Source of the DNA: Tetramitus jugosus | Taxonomy: Eukaryota > Heterolobosea > Eutetramitea > Acrasida > Vahlkampfiidae | Length of the DNA stretch: 64,000 bases | Direction of reading: 5' to 3' | Assembly (NCBI GenBank): GCA_937625935.1 | Contig: OW569353.1 | Span: 496,001-560,000 of the forward strand | Shown: positions 11,697-22,342 of the stretch, one piece after another | Position numbering within the stretch: the first letter of the stretch is position 1 | How the letters are laid out: every line of letters begins with the position of its first letter | Made by a program: the position numbers and the translations under genes | Notes under the pieces: model-generated | The model's input: the letters and a program-made list of their open reading frames with translations, nothing else | What the model was told of the DNA's origin: nothing | Database searches by the model: none

Positions 11697-12908
11697 ATGA
11701 AGAGATCGCGCGACCAAATTTCTTTATCACCATCTTCTTCTCCCACTAACAACAACAACAACAACAACAACACTCCCATTAAACCTCTCTCCCAATGCTC
11801 CTCTCACAATCTCAACCAATGGCTGCTACACCATTCACCCACTGATCAAATCGAAACCGTTCGTCAAGTCAAACGAAAAAAACGATTGGCCTCCTCACTT
11901 AGTCTCCATGGTCAACTCTACTGGGATGAACTCATTTTGCTCTATCACTCTGAAAGTGATGTCGAGTTTAGTAAGAGATATCGTAGTACAGTTCAGTTCT
12001 GGAGACGTCTCAAAGATGAGTCAATTGACTATTTGGATCAAGTGAGAGGTGAAATGTTGAAGATTGCTGGTTCGAATTTGTCGTCATTGACAAGGGAAAC
12101 CAATCGATTTTATCAGCAGCATGCTCTCCAAGTCAACTACAAGGTGAACCATAATAATAAAAGCTCTCATACTGTTGTTGTTGTTGGTTTTGGTTTTGGT
12201 GGTGATGATGATGATAGAGATGGGAATGAGAGTCATGATGACTTTGATATGAGTGTTCGTAATGGTAGTAATAGTGGTTGTTTATTGTTTAATGATCCAA
12301 AGGAGGAATTGTATGCTCAGTTTTTGGCCATGTTTGGCTATTCGAGATCATTGGACGTGCCGGATAGTGATTTAACAACGCGACTCATTGAACAATTAAA
12401 GTTGAGTATTGGTGGCAGCGGTCGTGGAAGCGTTACGGCGACAATGATGTTGACTGAGGATGTTTCTGTCTGGGCTGCCAAATTGAAGAATCACGAAAGA
12501 AATTTGCTCACATTGTTCTATTGTCTCAGAGGGGCAGAGGGTATTGAGAATGAAGATGAAATGGAGTTGGCGCGGGATGATACGCTAATGGCGTTGAAGT
12601 TGAGAGACAAGTGTGCGATTGCGTTCAACAATTTGGGACTCATTTATGAACAGGAGGGTGACCCTAAGAAGGCATTGAATTATTTGATGAGAGCAGTGAG
12701 CATTGATGTGAATTATGCCGATTGTTATTACAATTTGTCAGTGACGCATTTTTATGCAGGGCGTGCAGTGTTGGGTCTCAAGGATGCTATTCATGCTTGT
12801 TCATTGGACTCGTTAGATGAGCCAAACATTGACCACTATACAACTGTGAGAGCAAGGTTGTGGAACAAGAGTCGTGATCCATTGGCCGACAGAGTGCTCA
12901 CTCGGTAA
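11697..12908 (+). CDS. TPR-repeat protein
   Basis: 403 residues. The N-terminus is basic and low complexity with an Asn run. The middle contains acidic and Gly-rich inserts. Residues about 300-380 contain tandem tetratricopeptide helices: CAIAFNNLGLIYEQEGDPKKALNYLMRAV followed by YADCYYNLSVTHFYAGRAVLGLKDA. TPRs are protein-interaction scaffolds; no partner can be named. Open codons continue upstream to 11526 but overlap the divergent RCC1 gene, and the ATG at 11697 follows 'gcaacaac', so I start there. Its stop is 21 bp from the end of the convergent coiled-coil gene. Confidence 0.75.
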   Translation: MKRSRDQISLSPSSSPTNNNNNNNNTPIKPLSQCSSHNLNQWLLHHSPTDQIETVRQVKRKKRLASSLSLHGQLYWDELILLYHSESDVEFSKRYRSTVQFWRRLKDESIDYLDQVRGEMLKIAGSNLSSLTRETNRFYQQHALQVNYKVNHNNKSSHTVVVVGFGFGGDDDDRDGNESHDDFDMSVRNGSNSGCLLFNDPKEELYAQFLAMFGYSRSLDVPDSDLTTRLIEQLKLSIGGSGRGSVTATMMLTEDVSVWAAKLKNHERNLLTLFYCLRGAEGIENEDEMELARDDTLMALKLRDKCAIAFNNLGLIYEQEGDPKKALNYLMRAVSIDVNYADCYYNLSVTHFYAGRAVLGLKDAIHACSLDSLDEPNIDHYTTVRARLWNKSRDPLADRVLTR

Positions 12909-12929
12909 GATAATGGACTGTCGAAAGAT

Positions 12930-15101
12930 TTACTCGAATAAACTCGATGTGAGATCAGCACGCTGCCTGATGAGCCACTCCTGAGTTCTGTTTGGTAAAT
13001 TCCGCTGACCAAACAACCGTAGCTCCTCTGTCTGCATCTGTTTTTCAAACTCTAACTGACGGGTCAACAATGAGTAGGTATCATCTGAACTGACTGCATT
13101 GTCTCTCTGGGATTCGTTGGAGGAGTCAATCAGAAATGCATCTTGGAACATTCGACGTGACGTCTGCATCTGCAATTCCCTCTGGTGATCCTTGATCTGT
13201 TGAGTTTCAGAATCCGAGTTCTTCAACAGTTGTGACATGGCAGTGCTGACGGCATCTGATTTCAACATGGATTGACTGTCTTGATCCAAGTAAGGATTAT
13301 AGTTGACTATATCAACATCGACACCATACTTGTCCTTGATTGCTGTTTGCAGATAAAAGTAGGCTCCTCGCCGTAGCATTATTTGCTCTTGGTCATTGAT
13401 CTGCTTTGCATATTCCTCACGTTGCCTCAATTCCTGCTCTGTTGTTGGCATTATTCGCTCATATTGGATCGTATCTCGTAAACGTTTGATAAAATCAAGA
13501 ACATACTCGGCTGATATTTGATCTCGTTGTTCATTACTAAATAGCAATTTGTAATAGCAATACTCTTCGATTCTGTTCATTTTGTACTCAATTAATTCTT
13601 CTGTCGTTAAGCCTGAATTGTGAGTGATCTTTTTGTCTACTACATAGCGTACAAGCTTTTTCAGTCTTTCAGCATCGACCTCGTTGGTGTCGATTGAATC
13701 AATCGCGTTACACACGACCTTAAATATTTTATCATCTCGAGTAATTGTCTGATTAGATTCTACTGATGCGAGATTGACAAATTGTAAACCCGTAGTGAGT
13801 TGCTTTTGCAACTGCTTTTCATATTCTTGGCGAATTGATAAGCGTTCGATCCGATCTTGCTTCTTCCTTTCTCGTAGCATCTCCTTTCTCTTTCGTAAAC
13901 AATTGACTGCAATTAAATAACTTAGTCTTTTCTTCTTAATCTCCTCTTTCGTCGTTCGTCCATCATCAGATCCAAAAAATTCCTTCTCCATTTGATTGAC
14001 TGAATCCAATCTCCTCTGTAAGTCATCTTGCCTATTCTGTATCGTATTCTTCAGCTCTTCGAGTCGCTTCTTAGGGTTACGATACAACGGTACTCGAACC
14101 GATAAGCGACCGGGAGGTATTGTCCCAGAAGTCTGATCTAAATCAATCAAATTGTGCTGTGGATGAACTAAACTCCCTGTCCCTTGATGTGGATGCATCA
14201 TATCATGGACTACTGAATTGGACCACGAGAGAATCTCACGAATTTCATCCGGTAACACATCCAAGTATGATTGTTGCTCGAGTTTCTTCTTTTCATCCTC
14301 TGGAGCCTCTTCAAGCTCAGTACTCTCCTCTTTATTCTCAATATCCTCGCTCTTCTCAATTTTGTTTTGTTCCACAGTTGTCAATTGACGCTCCTGCTCT
14401 ACTTCAGCAATAGAGTCGTCCATCATGCGAAGTCGAGGCAATGGAATAAAGCGACGCTCTGCCAACTCTGACACCGTATACAATATAACCTTAGCTGCTC
14501 TACGAACCATCTCATCTCTCTGATCCGTTCCTTGATCAGCAGCAGTCGTCACTGAACCCTCTCCTTCTTTCTTTTCATCATAATCCACTCTCTGACCACT
14601 ACTACCATATTGACCATATTGGTTATAGGAATTGTTGCCCTTGAGTCTCTGAAGCTCTGACACCAAGAATCGAAGCAAACTTCGACCACCACCTATACCA
14701 CCTCCACCTCCACCCATCACATTGGTCGGAAACAAATAATTGACAAACTGTTCCAACAGTTCGCGAGGAATTCTTCGATATTGTCGCTCCTTCAATTGCA
14801 ACACGGACAAGACAGCATCCAACGCATAACGCCACTCATAAATCGTTATACCATAGTCACCAATCGTTGCCAACAACAATTCATATAGTTCAGCTTTAAA
14901 ATCAGACCAAAGAAACTCAATTTCACCATCTCTATGGTTGTTCATGTACAATTCTCCATTCTCTTCATTGACTTGAGATGTTGTTCGAACTTGATTGTTT
15001 CTTCTTCTTCTTGTGTTTGTTGATCGAGAAGTTGTGGTTGTGCGCCTCGTTTGATCATCACGTGCAGTGTTCATGAGATCGTAATTGCTGCAGTCATTCA
15101 A
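12930..15101 (-). CDS. Large charged coiled-coil protein, unrecognised
   Basis: 723 residues, no family recognised. An Arg/Thr/Asn-rich N-terminus is followed by a helical region (about 60-130: LWSDFKAELYELLLATIGDYG...), a Gly-rich linker, an acidic stretch (about 230-290) and long charged helices likely to be coiled coil (about 345-470, rich in KR/E, e.g. KKRLEELKNTIQNRQDDLQRRLD). The C-terminal third is helical with Gln- and Arg-rich segments. An alternative start is the ATG at 15074. There are no membrane segments or signal peptide. The long uninterrupted frame makes coding certain, while function is unknown. Confidence 0.75.
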   Translation of the reverse strand: MNDCSNYDLMNTARDDQTRRTTTTSRSTNTRRRRNNQVRTTSQVNEENGELYMNNHRDGEIEFLWSDFKAELYELLLATIGDYGITIYEWRYALDAVLSVLQLKERQYRRIPRELLEQFVNYLFPTNVMGGGGGGIGGGRSLLRFLVSELQRLKGNNSYNQYGQYGSSGQRVDYDEKKEGEGSVTTAADQGTDQRDEMVRRAAKVILYTVSELAERRFIPLPRLRMMDDSIAEVEQERQLTTVEQNKIEKSEDIENKEESTELEEAPEDEKKKLEQQSYLDVLPDEIREILSWSNSVVHDMMHPHQGTGSLVHPQHNLIDLDQTSGTIPPGRLSVRVPLYRNPKKRLEELKNTIQNRQDDLQRRLDSVNQMEKEFFGSDDGRTTKEEIKKKRLSYLIAVNCLRKRKEMLRERKKQDRIERLSIRQEYEKQLQKQLTTGLQFVNLASVESNQTITRDDKIFKVVCNAIDSIDTNEVDAERLKKLVRYVVDKKITHNSGLTTEELIEYKMNRIEEYCYYKLLFSNEQRDQISAEYVLDFIKRLRDTIQYERIMPTTEQELRQREEYAKQINDQEQIMLRRGAYFYLQTAIKDKYGVDVDIVNYNPYLDQDSQSMLKSDAVSTAMSQLLKNSDSETQQIKDHQRELQMQTSRRMFQDAFLIDSSNESQRDNAVSSDDTYSLLTRQLEFEKQMQTEELRLFGQRNLPNRTQEWLIRQRADLTSSLFE

Positions 15102-15179
15102 GCAAGCTCAAGCACACTGCTCTTGATCAATGATGTGAGTAAGATTGTTTTTTTTTGTCGTTTTTTTTATTGTTGTTTT

Positions 15180-18100
15180 TTATTTCCACTCGACATTGGA
15201 CGTCGATGGGCTTCTGAACGAAGCAGCATAAGACATTTGTTCCTTTGCATTTCTGCGCAGAAAGTTTTGAATCTTGTCTTCATCCGGATTCAAGTCACTT
15301 GCACTGGCCTTGTTGTTGTTCATTGTGGATGGAGATTTCGATGATGATGATGATGATCCGTCTGACATATCATGATCAGCAATCTCTCGTTTCAGTTGCT
15401 TGTACGAGTTGGACATTGAGTTTCTGTTGAATGAGTGGAATGATCGGGAAGAGTACCGAGCATGTCTCCGTTTCCTAGGTTCCTTGTCCAGGCTCTCCTG
15501 TGCCTCTCTGTGGAACACTTGCGTCAGTTCCTTGTCCTTGACCTCTCGTACAACACCTTCCAGATCAATGTTCTCCACTTCTCCGTCCGAATCAGAATCC
15601 GTGTCATTGTTCTGTGATGTGAGTTTCGATGGCTTATTGAGACTGGCTGTTTGTGGATTCGTGACGTTGGTTGGTTCGTTTTCATCATCATCATCGTCGT
15701 CGTCGTCGTCATCATCGTCATCATCCACCGTCTTTCCAAACTCTTCGTCGTCGTATTCTCCTTCATCGCTAGACAACTCGGCTGCAACATCGATATGAGA
15801 AAAGGTAAATGGATCATCTTCGAGAAACTCTTCTGATAGACTCACTTGCGGTTGTTCCACTTCTTGGTATGTCAGGAGTGGAGCTGTTAGGAATTCGTGG
15901 TTCATTAACTCTCTAATCGAAGGTCTCTTTGCTGGATTCTTCTCGAAACAAGCCAACAAAAATTTGCGAGCCTCCCGTGACACAGTCTCAGGGATATCCG
16001 GAATTTTGTCAGTTGTCCGCACATAGTTCAATACGGCCAACGCATCATACAATGAAGAAGTCTCCTTACTCCATGGAGCAACTCCTGTTATCAACTCTAG
16101 TAATGTACAACCGAGCGACCACACATCACCCTGTTTCGTATATTTGACAGTTTCAATGACTTCAGGAGCCATATAATTAGGAGTGCCTCTAATTTCATCA
16201 GCGGCAACATTGGTCAATTCTTTTGCGCAACCAAAGTCAGACAAATAGAGCCGACCAGTCAGATCCATTAGAATGTTTGCGCCCTTGATATCACAATGCA
16301 CAACATCATTGTCATGAAGATACTTTAGTCCATCTAGAATTTGTGGTAGTATCTTCAATCGAATATATTCTTCCGAAGGTTTAATATCATGGGCGATCGT
16401 TTCTAGAGTGGGACCACAGATGTACTGCAATATAATAAAAAGACTACCATCTTTGATTTCACTACCCAAATATCGTACAATACTGTCGTGCTTTAGTCGT
16501 GCCATGATTTTGATTTCACGCTCTAATCTCTTAATGTTCGCGTCCAACTCTAGTGAGCTACCTCTCTTGAGTGGAATTTGTTTCACTGCTACGAGAGCAG
16601 ATGTTTTCTTGTCTGAACCAATAAATACTTTACCACTTCCTCCGCAACCAACCATTCGTCCAATTTGGACCTCGCTGATTCTCATATTCTCTCTATACAC
16701 GGCGCGTTGATCTTGAAACAAGTTCATACTAAAATTGGTTGTCGGTGACATTGAATTGCTACTGTTGGTATGGCCATTGTTGTTCGGACTGTTTGATGCC
16801 ATTGGAGGATCTGTACTGCTACTCGTAAAAGTAGGCCGAAAGATGTCTGATGTTCCAGGACTAGGCAAATTCGTTGGAGTCGTAGAAGAGGAACCATAGT
16901 GCAACAGCGTTAACACTTCTGCTTTTGAGAGCTCCTTTGTCGGCGGGTCCAACAACAGTTTTGGTCTATAGTCCTTTGCATGATTAATCATGTCAAAATA
17001 AGCACTCAAATCATCTTGTGACACAATTGATATCACATCTCCCTCTTCGTCAATATACCGCATTAACCTCGCCCCAAATCTCCGCTCTAAATGGTCTCGT
17101 AGATCGGTGAATGTCATTTGCATGGGAAGATTTAAATTCTCACACTTGTCATCGACATAGAGTTTCACACGAACGCTCTTTGATCTCATACTGCGTCCCA
17201 TCCGAGCAAACGAACTCGACTGTATACCCAATACAGTTGATAATGATGATGGAGACGATAGATTCGTGGGCGATGGAGACGAAAGACTATTTCTACTATT
17301 CCGATTATTTTCATTTAGTTTTCTTAAGCTAAAATCGTAAGCGGCATTTTTTTGCCAAAACCACGCTCCTTTTTTCAGTTTCATGCTTGCATGAAATTGT
17401 GCTGGTGCCTACACACACATACCAAACATGTACATTTTGTTCAAACAACAAAAAAAACAGCTGTTAGCTCTCTCGCTGCCCTTGATCATGCAACAGACAA
17501 CATAAACAACAAAAAAAACAAGAGAGAAAATCATACCTGTTGAGGCTCCACAACAAACTCTTTTTTGAAGGCACCGTTTGCTCCTCTGCCATATAAATCG
17601 CCATCTGCAAGCAATATTGTCTCCAATGTCTGATTCGTCGTCACATTAATGAGTATACTGAATCGACCATTGCTCATTGAAGCAATACGCAGCTCATATT
17701 GTCCAGCTTCCAACTACATTCACCCAACACCAAATCACCATAAAAATAGACAGAATGGTTTGTTAGCCCTGTGATTGTGTGCAAAACGCGATATACAAAC
17801 GAATGAGCGTGAAAAAAAAAATTGAGAGAGAGGTACCTTTTCGTTGATCGTTCGGCCCTTGTCCGTCAATTGAACGACCTCTGAAATTTCAAGCTTGGAT
17901 TTCGCGTTCAAGTAAGCTACGGTCGTACGTGATTCATTTTATTCATAGTTGTTGATTGATAATCGCACATATCATTCGGAGTTTTGTTTCACGTGGGCCG
18001 TGGAGAAGAAGAACAGGAAGAAACACACACACATGTTTGTCAAAAGAAGAAGAAGGAATTTGTTAATTTTTTTCATGTTTTCAATGGTTAAGCTAGGTTG

Positions 18101-18191
18101 TTCATATATCACAGTGTATACACATACTCTTGAAGCCAGAGACGTCATCCGATGCGCTCTGTGTAACACTACCGAAACCACCCCAAATCAT
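15180..18191 (-). CDS. PB1-domain MAP3K-like kinase, at least four exons
   Basis: Proposed exons (minus strand): 18191-18128, 17916-17837, 17713-17537, 17408-15180. All junctions are GT...AG and keep frame (849 residues). The first about 115 residues, spread over the small exons, are beta-rich and unrecognised. A PB1 domain follows (about 180-260: VRVKLYVDDK..., IDEEGDVISIVSQDDL), then an STE/MEKK-type kinase (about 350-615) with GCGGSGKVF, VAVKQI, HCDIKGANIL, SDFGCAK and MAPEVI. The catalytic loop reads HCD instead of HRD, a non-RD kinase. The tail is acidic with a long Asp run. PB1 plus MAP3K recalls MEKK2/3, which pair with MEK5 via PB1. A further upstream exon near 18485-18515 (donor CCG|GTAAGC) would also fit the frame, so the 5' end is uncertain. 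Confidence 0.78.
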
Positions 18192-18736
18192 GATTGTCAC
18201 CCAAACTGACTATTCGTCTTGAAAAAAATAATAATTACTCGTTAAAAAATAAAATGATGATCACACGTTATTGGCTGTGATTCTCTCTGTTGTTGTTGTT
18301 GATGTAGTAGGGTTTTCGACTGTCCAAAACAATTTTTGTTGTTGTTGATTTTTGAAGAGGATTGGACTGGGAAAAGAAATGTGCGCTTTTGGGATGGAGT
18401 TGTCTAATATGTGATTTTTGATTTTTGATTGCTTGGTGTGATTTCCTTGTGTTTTTTTTGAATTGGTTGGTGGTGCTTACCGGAGCTTTTTTTGAGCGTA
18501 GCTTCTGGGGCTTTAGAAAGAAACAAGGTTAGACAACGAAAGGATGCACGTGTTTGTTTGTTGTTGCCACGACCCGAGTTGCTGGTGTTGTGTGAAGAAT
18601 TCCTCGTTGTGTGAAAGCTACATCCTTGTTTGAGAAGGAAAGAATCCTTTTTTCTGATGTTTGCGCCTATCAATCATTGTCAAACGACGAATGGTGACGA
18701 CTTTTGACAACGGGTCCCCTATCTGAAGAAAATGCC
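18192..18736. other. Spacer upstream of the MAP3K-like gene, with a possible extra 5' exon
   Basis: 545 bp. On the minus strand, a CTAAC branch-like site and acceptor near 18515, a short open stretch (PEATLKKSS) and a strong donor CCG|GTAAGC near 18485 look like a small exon. It would join in frame to a CAG acceptor at about 18210, giving VWVTIM before the MIWGG start used above. No initiating ATG in frame is visible further upstream, so the model is left open. Confidence 0.35.
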
Positions 18737-19702
18737 TTATAGCATGACGGACAAGCACTCCACGCGAGAGAACCGCAGATGACATAAAAAATCTTGTTGG
18801 AATCGTTGTAATACCTCCAGTTTGAGATATTCACTTTTCACAGAGTCTTGGGGCAGCACGCACAGCGGAATCGTAAACTGGCGCACGGTGGTTTCTTTGG
18901 CTGTTGAAGAGTTCTTGTGCGAAATCTTGACGAGACACAATGGAGTCAGAGATAAACAGTTTCTTCTTGAGAACTCAAGATCAGAGTTATTGAATAATTG
19001 CCCATGCACATAAATGAATGGATACATTAGCAACCAACCGTTGATCATACATGTGTCCAGTGACGGGGATATTCCAGTGAGATCAATTGTATAAATTCCC
19101 CTCCGAATTGTATCACTGTTGTTCTCATCCAGTAGCACAGTTTCAATCGATTGACAAACCTGATTGAGTGTACTTTCTACTTGGTCATACAATTGTGATC
19201 CACGATCGATCAATTCAGGGGCAGACAACGACGGATCGACATTGACCAATCGATGCAAATCGTTCAAGCATTTCGCACTCTTAAATGCCTGCAACTGTGC
19301 TTCCAACGACTCCAGATGAATGATATAATAGAATTCCATTGTTTCCTCATCAAAGGAAGCATCGTTGCTCCAACAGTCTTCACAACTACTATTAGAATCA
19401 GCTGTCACTGCCCTACCGCTGGAAAACATGAGCTTCATGATCCGAATAGACTTCTTGTACTTGTTTGATGTATTGCCTCTGAACCACTCTATCCAGCGAT
19501 CGCACTTGAAATCCATGTAGTCCAGCAGACAACAACTCACCATTCCCTTCTCCAGATGCTCAATATCTGCGCACATGTTTATTTAACATGTTAAAAGCTT
19601 TTAAAGTAGCGAATGCAAAGAAAAAAGCGCAAGATACATACCAGCTAACCATTGTGCACTCGAGGCAACTGAAGAAGCTACTTCTTTCAGTGTTTTTGGC
19701 AT
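18737..19702 (-). CDS. DUF4504/UPF0739 (C1orf74)-like protein, two exons
   Basis: Exon 1 is 19702-19642 (MPKTLKEVASSVASSAQWLA) and exon 2 is 19566-18737, joined across a 75-bp intron with donor GTATGT and acceptor GCGCAG in phase 1, giving 296 residues. The segment GWLLMYPFIYVHG...RNCLSLTPLCLVKIS resembles the conserved part of the uncharacterised eukaryotic DUF4504 family, as I recall it; no function is known. The family call is moderate to weak, but the gene model is supported by the clean junction. Its start overlaps the first codons of an upstream-extended frame of the divergent gene, which argues for that neighbour starting later, at 19818. Confidence 0.6.
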
Positions 19703-19817
19703 GACCTTTTTCCGCGCAATTCAATTATTTTTTGGCGGTCTGTTCAATGAATTCGAGGATTGTCGGCTGTTGAGAGTTCACTACAATTACAGAGCCCGAC
19801 ACTCACCTCAAAGAAAA

Positions 19818-21008
19818 ATGTACACTAGAGTTCTGAACACAGCAATAACTTTGATTGTTATTATTATTGTCCATCTATGCTGGGATAATACACTTGGAGT
19901 TGTGGTAGCGGATAGGCAGGATCCCTTTTTCGAGAGATTTCCACTACATCCTTTGACCAAGGGTGTCTTTGATGTTTCTCTGACTCGATCTGAGATATTC
20001 CAATCAGTGAGTAAGTTGATAGATGAGATGAACGATGCACATAAAGGAGATCAGAGTTTATCAGAAGCTCCAATTGTGTTCCATGGATACCACTCTGATG
20101 CGAGAGTCATTGTGGGAACAGCTCGGATGGAGTACGTGCAGAACCTGATTCAATCAGCTTCAAAGTACAAGCCTGTAGCGCTTGGTCAAAGCGACCGAAC
20201 TCCTGTTTCTGTATGGTTGGTTGACCACAAAGACTCATCTGTTGGAGCTTATCAAGAAGCTCAAATTCAATTCTATGTTTCTCCAAGCGATCTTCCATAC
20301 ACCTTAGCCATACCATATGATGAGGAAGATAGAGCCTCAATCCTTTATCCCTTCTTTAAAAGACTTGAGGAACACTCTAGGTTATTCAACTGGAAATCAA
20401 TTGTTGTAGCAAGAAAACAAAATAGGGATTTGAAGAGCTACTTCCAGAGTGAAGTGCTTGGAGCATCTCATGATATGATCCAGAGTGAAACTTCTCCGAT
20501 CGTGGATCAAGGAAATGGAACATTTTTCTCGTTTGAGGATGAGTATGGAGATGAAATTCTAGCTGGATCTCTTGGAAAGAGAGGAGACGACAGTTGGTCA
20601 AGCTGGTGGTCCACCGGTAAGAAGATTTTCAAGAGCTTAGGTCTGGCGGCCATCTTTGATTTAAGATATGCCAAGGACTTACATTTCAAAACTGTAAGTG
20701 CGACTACGCAAAAGCTAATAGACACCTATGCTACAATGAAGAAGTGTCAATTCAGAGACTTTGATATTGATAAAGGCGATAACTTGGTCTTTGGAGATGC
20801 TTCTCCGTTAGGCAAGGACATGATTGAAATGCAGTTCCAACCAGAGTTCGTTGTAAAGATGCCTAACTACAAGCAGGCCATTGCAGCTCCCAGAGTTTCC
20901 GAAGATAAGGAGCACATTCAAGCAAAATCCCTAGTGTTCGAAAAGGTTGTTGACAACAAGGACCCTAGTATCGTTATTGAGGACCGCACCACGAAGAAGA
21001 ACAAGTAG
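19818..21008 (+). CDS. Secreted protein with signal peptide, unrecognised
   Basis: 396 residues from the ATG at 19818 (context 'aaagaaaaatg'). The N-terminus MYTRVLNTAITLIVIIIVHLCW is a clear signal peptide or anchor, with likely cleavage soon after VVVA. No C-terminal membrane helix or retention signal is seen; the tail is basic (TTKKNK). The body is a mixed globular sequence of about 360 residues with no motif I recognise. The frame is open back to 19701, but that part overlaps the first exon of the divergent gene and lacks signal-peptide character. Secreted or endolysosomal localisation is inference. Confidence 0.7.
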   Translation: MYTRVLNTAITLIVIIIVHLCWDNTLGVVVADRQDPFFERFPLHPLTKGVFDVSLTRSEIFQSVSKLIDEMNDAHKGDQSLSEAPIVFHGYHSDARVIVGTARMEYVQNLIQSASKYKPVALGQSDRTPVSVWLVDHKDSSVGAYQEAQIQFYVSPSDLPYTLAIPYDEEDRASILYPFFKRLEEHSRLFNWKSIVVARKQNRDLKSYFQSEVLGASHDMIQSETSPIVDQGNGTFFSFEDEYGDEILAGSLGKRGDDSWSSWWSTGKKIFKSLGLAAIFDLRYAKDLHFKTVSATTQKLIDTYATMKKCQFRDFDIDKGDNLVFGDASPLGKDMIEMQFQPEFVVKMPNYKQAIAAPRVSEDKEHIQAKSLVFEKVVDNKDPSIVIEDRTTKKNK

Positions 21009-21278
21009 ACATACACTTGACTTTCCAATAAACGCTAGTTTTTGGTACAGCAGTACAATCTGCTTAAGTCAACCACTTTGGAATACTTGCAAGCTCCTCG
21101 TATTCTGGCACTGAATGCTACAAAGATTGAATTGCTGTTTGTTTGCAGTGTCAGTGGATACGACACAGGAGCAAACAAGAATAATAGCACTGTCCCCCAA
21201 GTCATGCTCCCAGTTTTTTTTGTTCTGTTTGATGTGGATTGTTGTTCCTGGTCAAGTGAACACCAGAAAACAGAGGAG

Positions 21279-22194
21279 ATGAAGAGACCAAGGGAAGAGT
21301 CAAGCACTTCCAAAAATGACGGTGAAGAGACCGGTGAAGTCTGGAGTGTCGTGTACTGCAAAACTAGCAACAAGAAACACAAGTCGTATGATGATGGAGT
21401 GTTGCTCGTTCTGAAGAAGAGATATATTTTGCATGATTCTAATGGTCAGGTCGTGATTAATCGATTAGTACCAAACACGTTGAATGATTTGAGAGAGGGA
21501 CATGTGATTGTTATTGGTACAAAGGAATGTGAAATGATGAACAAGATTGATTATGAGGAATATTCGAGTGGAAGAGTATTTTTGCCAACATCAATGAAAA
21601 AACCATTGAGCAACTGATGAAGATGAATCGTCTGAGCTGAAAAAGCCAAAACAAGACTCGTCCTCGTCAGCCTCAGCAGAAGAGGTAACTCATCCTTTTT
21701 TGATAAAAAAGCTTTTGGAAGAAGCCTCCACAAGTTCAGAGTCGATGATGAATTTGCTAAAATATTGTGGAACACGTGCCCATTGTTGGAGAAATTACTG
21801 CTGAACAACCATTGAGGATTCCTTCTTTAGTCAGATGCACAATTGCAAGCACCTAAAAACTTTGGAGATCTTCTTGTGTCCCAAACTGACGGTCAAACTT
21901 GCAAACCACATTAACCATGCAAACATTCTTGGTTCGTTAGAGGACTTGAGCATTCGATCTGATTATCCTCGCAGTTTGAAACACGGGGGAAAGTTTACAA
22001 GCGTCGATAGGGTTACGCTATTCAAGGAGAGTGATGAGTCAGGGTTTAGAAAACTAAAATCGCTTTATGTTGACACCCTAATGTATGACATGTTTATTAG
22101 TAACAATTTGTTGCCACCCAACCAACAGTTATACAGAAACGGATACCATCAGTTTGGTCCGATGTTTAGTGGACAGCCACCATTCACTTTTTAG
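21279..22194 (+). pseudogene. Broken gene: DUF2439 (ZGRF1/Mte1 N-terminal-type) domain plus LRR remnant
   Basis: The intact first part (21279-21617, 112 residues) starts MKRPREES and carries WSVVYCKTSNKKHKSYDDG...RYILHDSNG...DLREGHVIVIGTKE, the pattern of the DUF2439 domain found at the N-terminus of ZGRF1/Mte1 DNA-repair proteins. It stops at TGA, but shifting by one base at about 21617 continues as an acidic linker (DEDESSELKKPKQDSSSSA). A second shift gives KKAFGRSLHKFRVDDEF then TCPLLEKLLLNNH, and a third (21835-22194) gives CKHLKTLEIFLCPKL..., both leucine-rich-repeat-like. At least two frame disruptions suggest one decayed gene, or two adjacent ones. If the first part is still expressed, it is a stand-alone DUF2439 protein. 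Confidence 0.6.
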
Positions 22195-22342
22195 GCACCA
22201 AATGTCGAATTCTGCATATCAGGCAGGAATACATTATGGAAGCCTTGATCGGAGACGTTTCTTTGGGCTCCGGACGGTGATATCTGATAGCGCATACAAT
22301 AAAGAACAGATGAGTTAGTTACAAATACAATCGCAGAGTAAA

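Noticed and set aside
15651-15836. Asp/Ser run frames over the MAP3K acidic tail
   Set aside because: They are antisense shadows of the GAT/CAT trinucleotide run coding for the poly-Asp stretch.
17820-18200. Reading the 5' exons of the MAP3K-like gene as a separate small gene
   Set aside because: All junction phases match the kinase frame, and exon 17713-17537 lacks its own start and stop.
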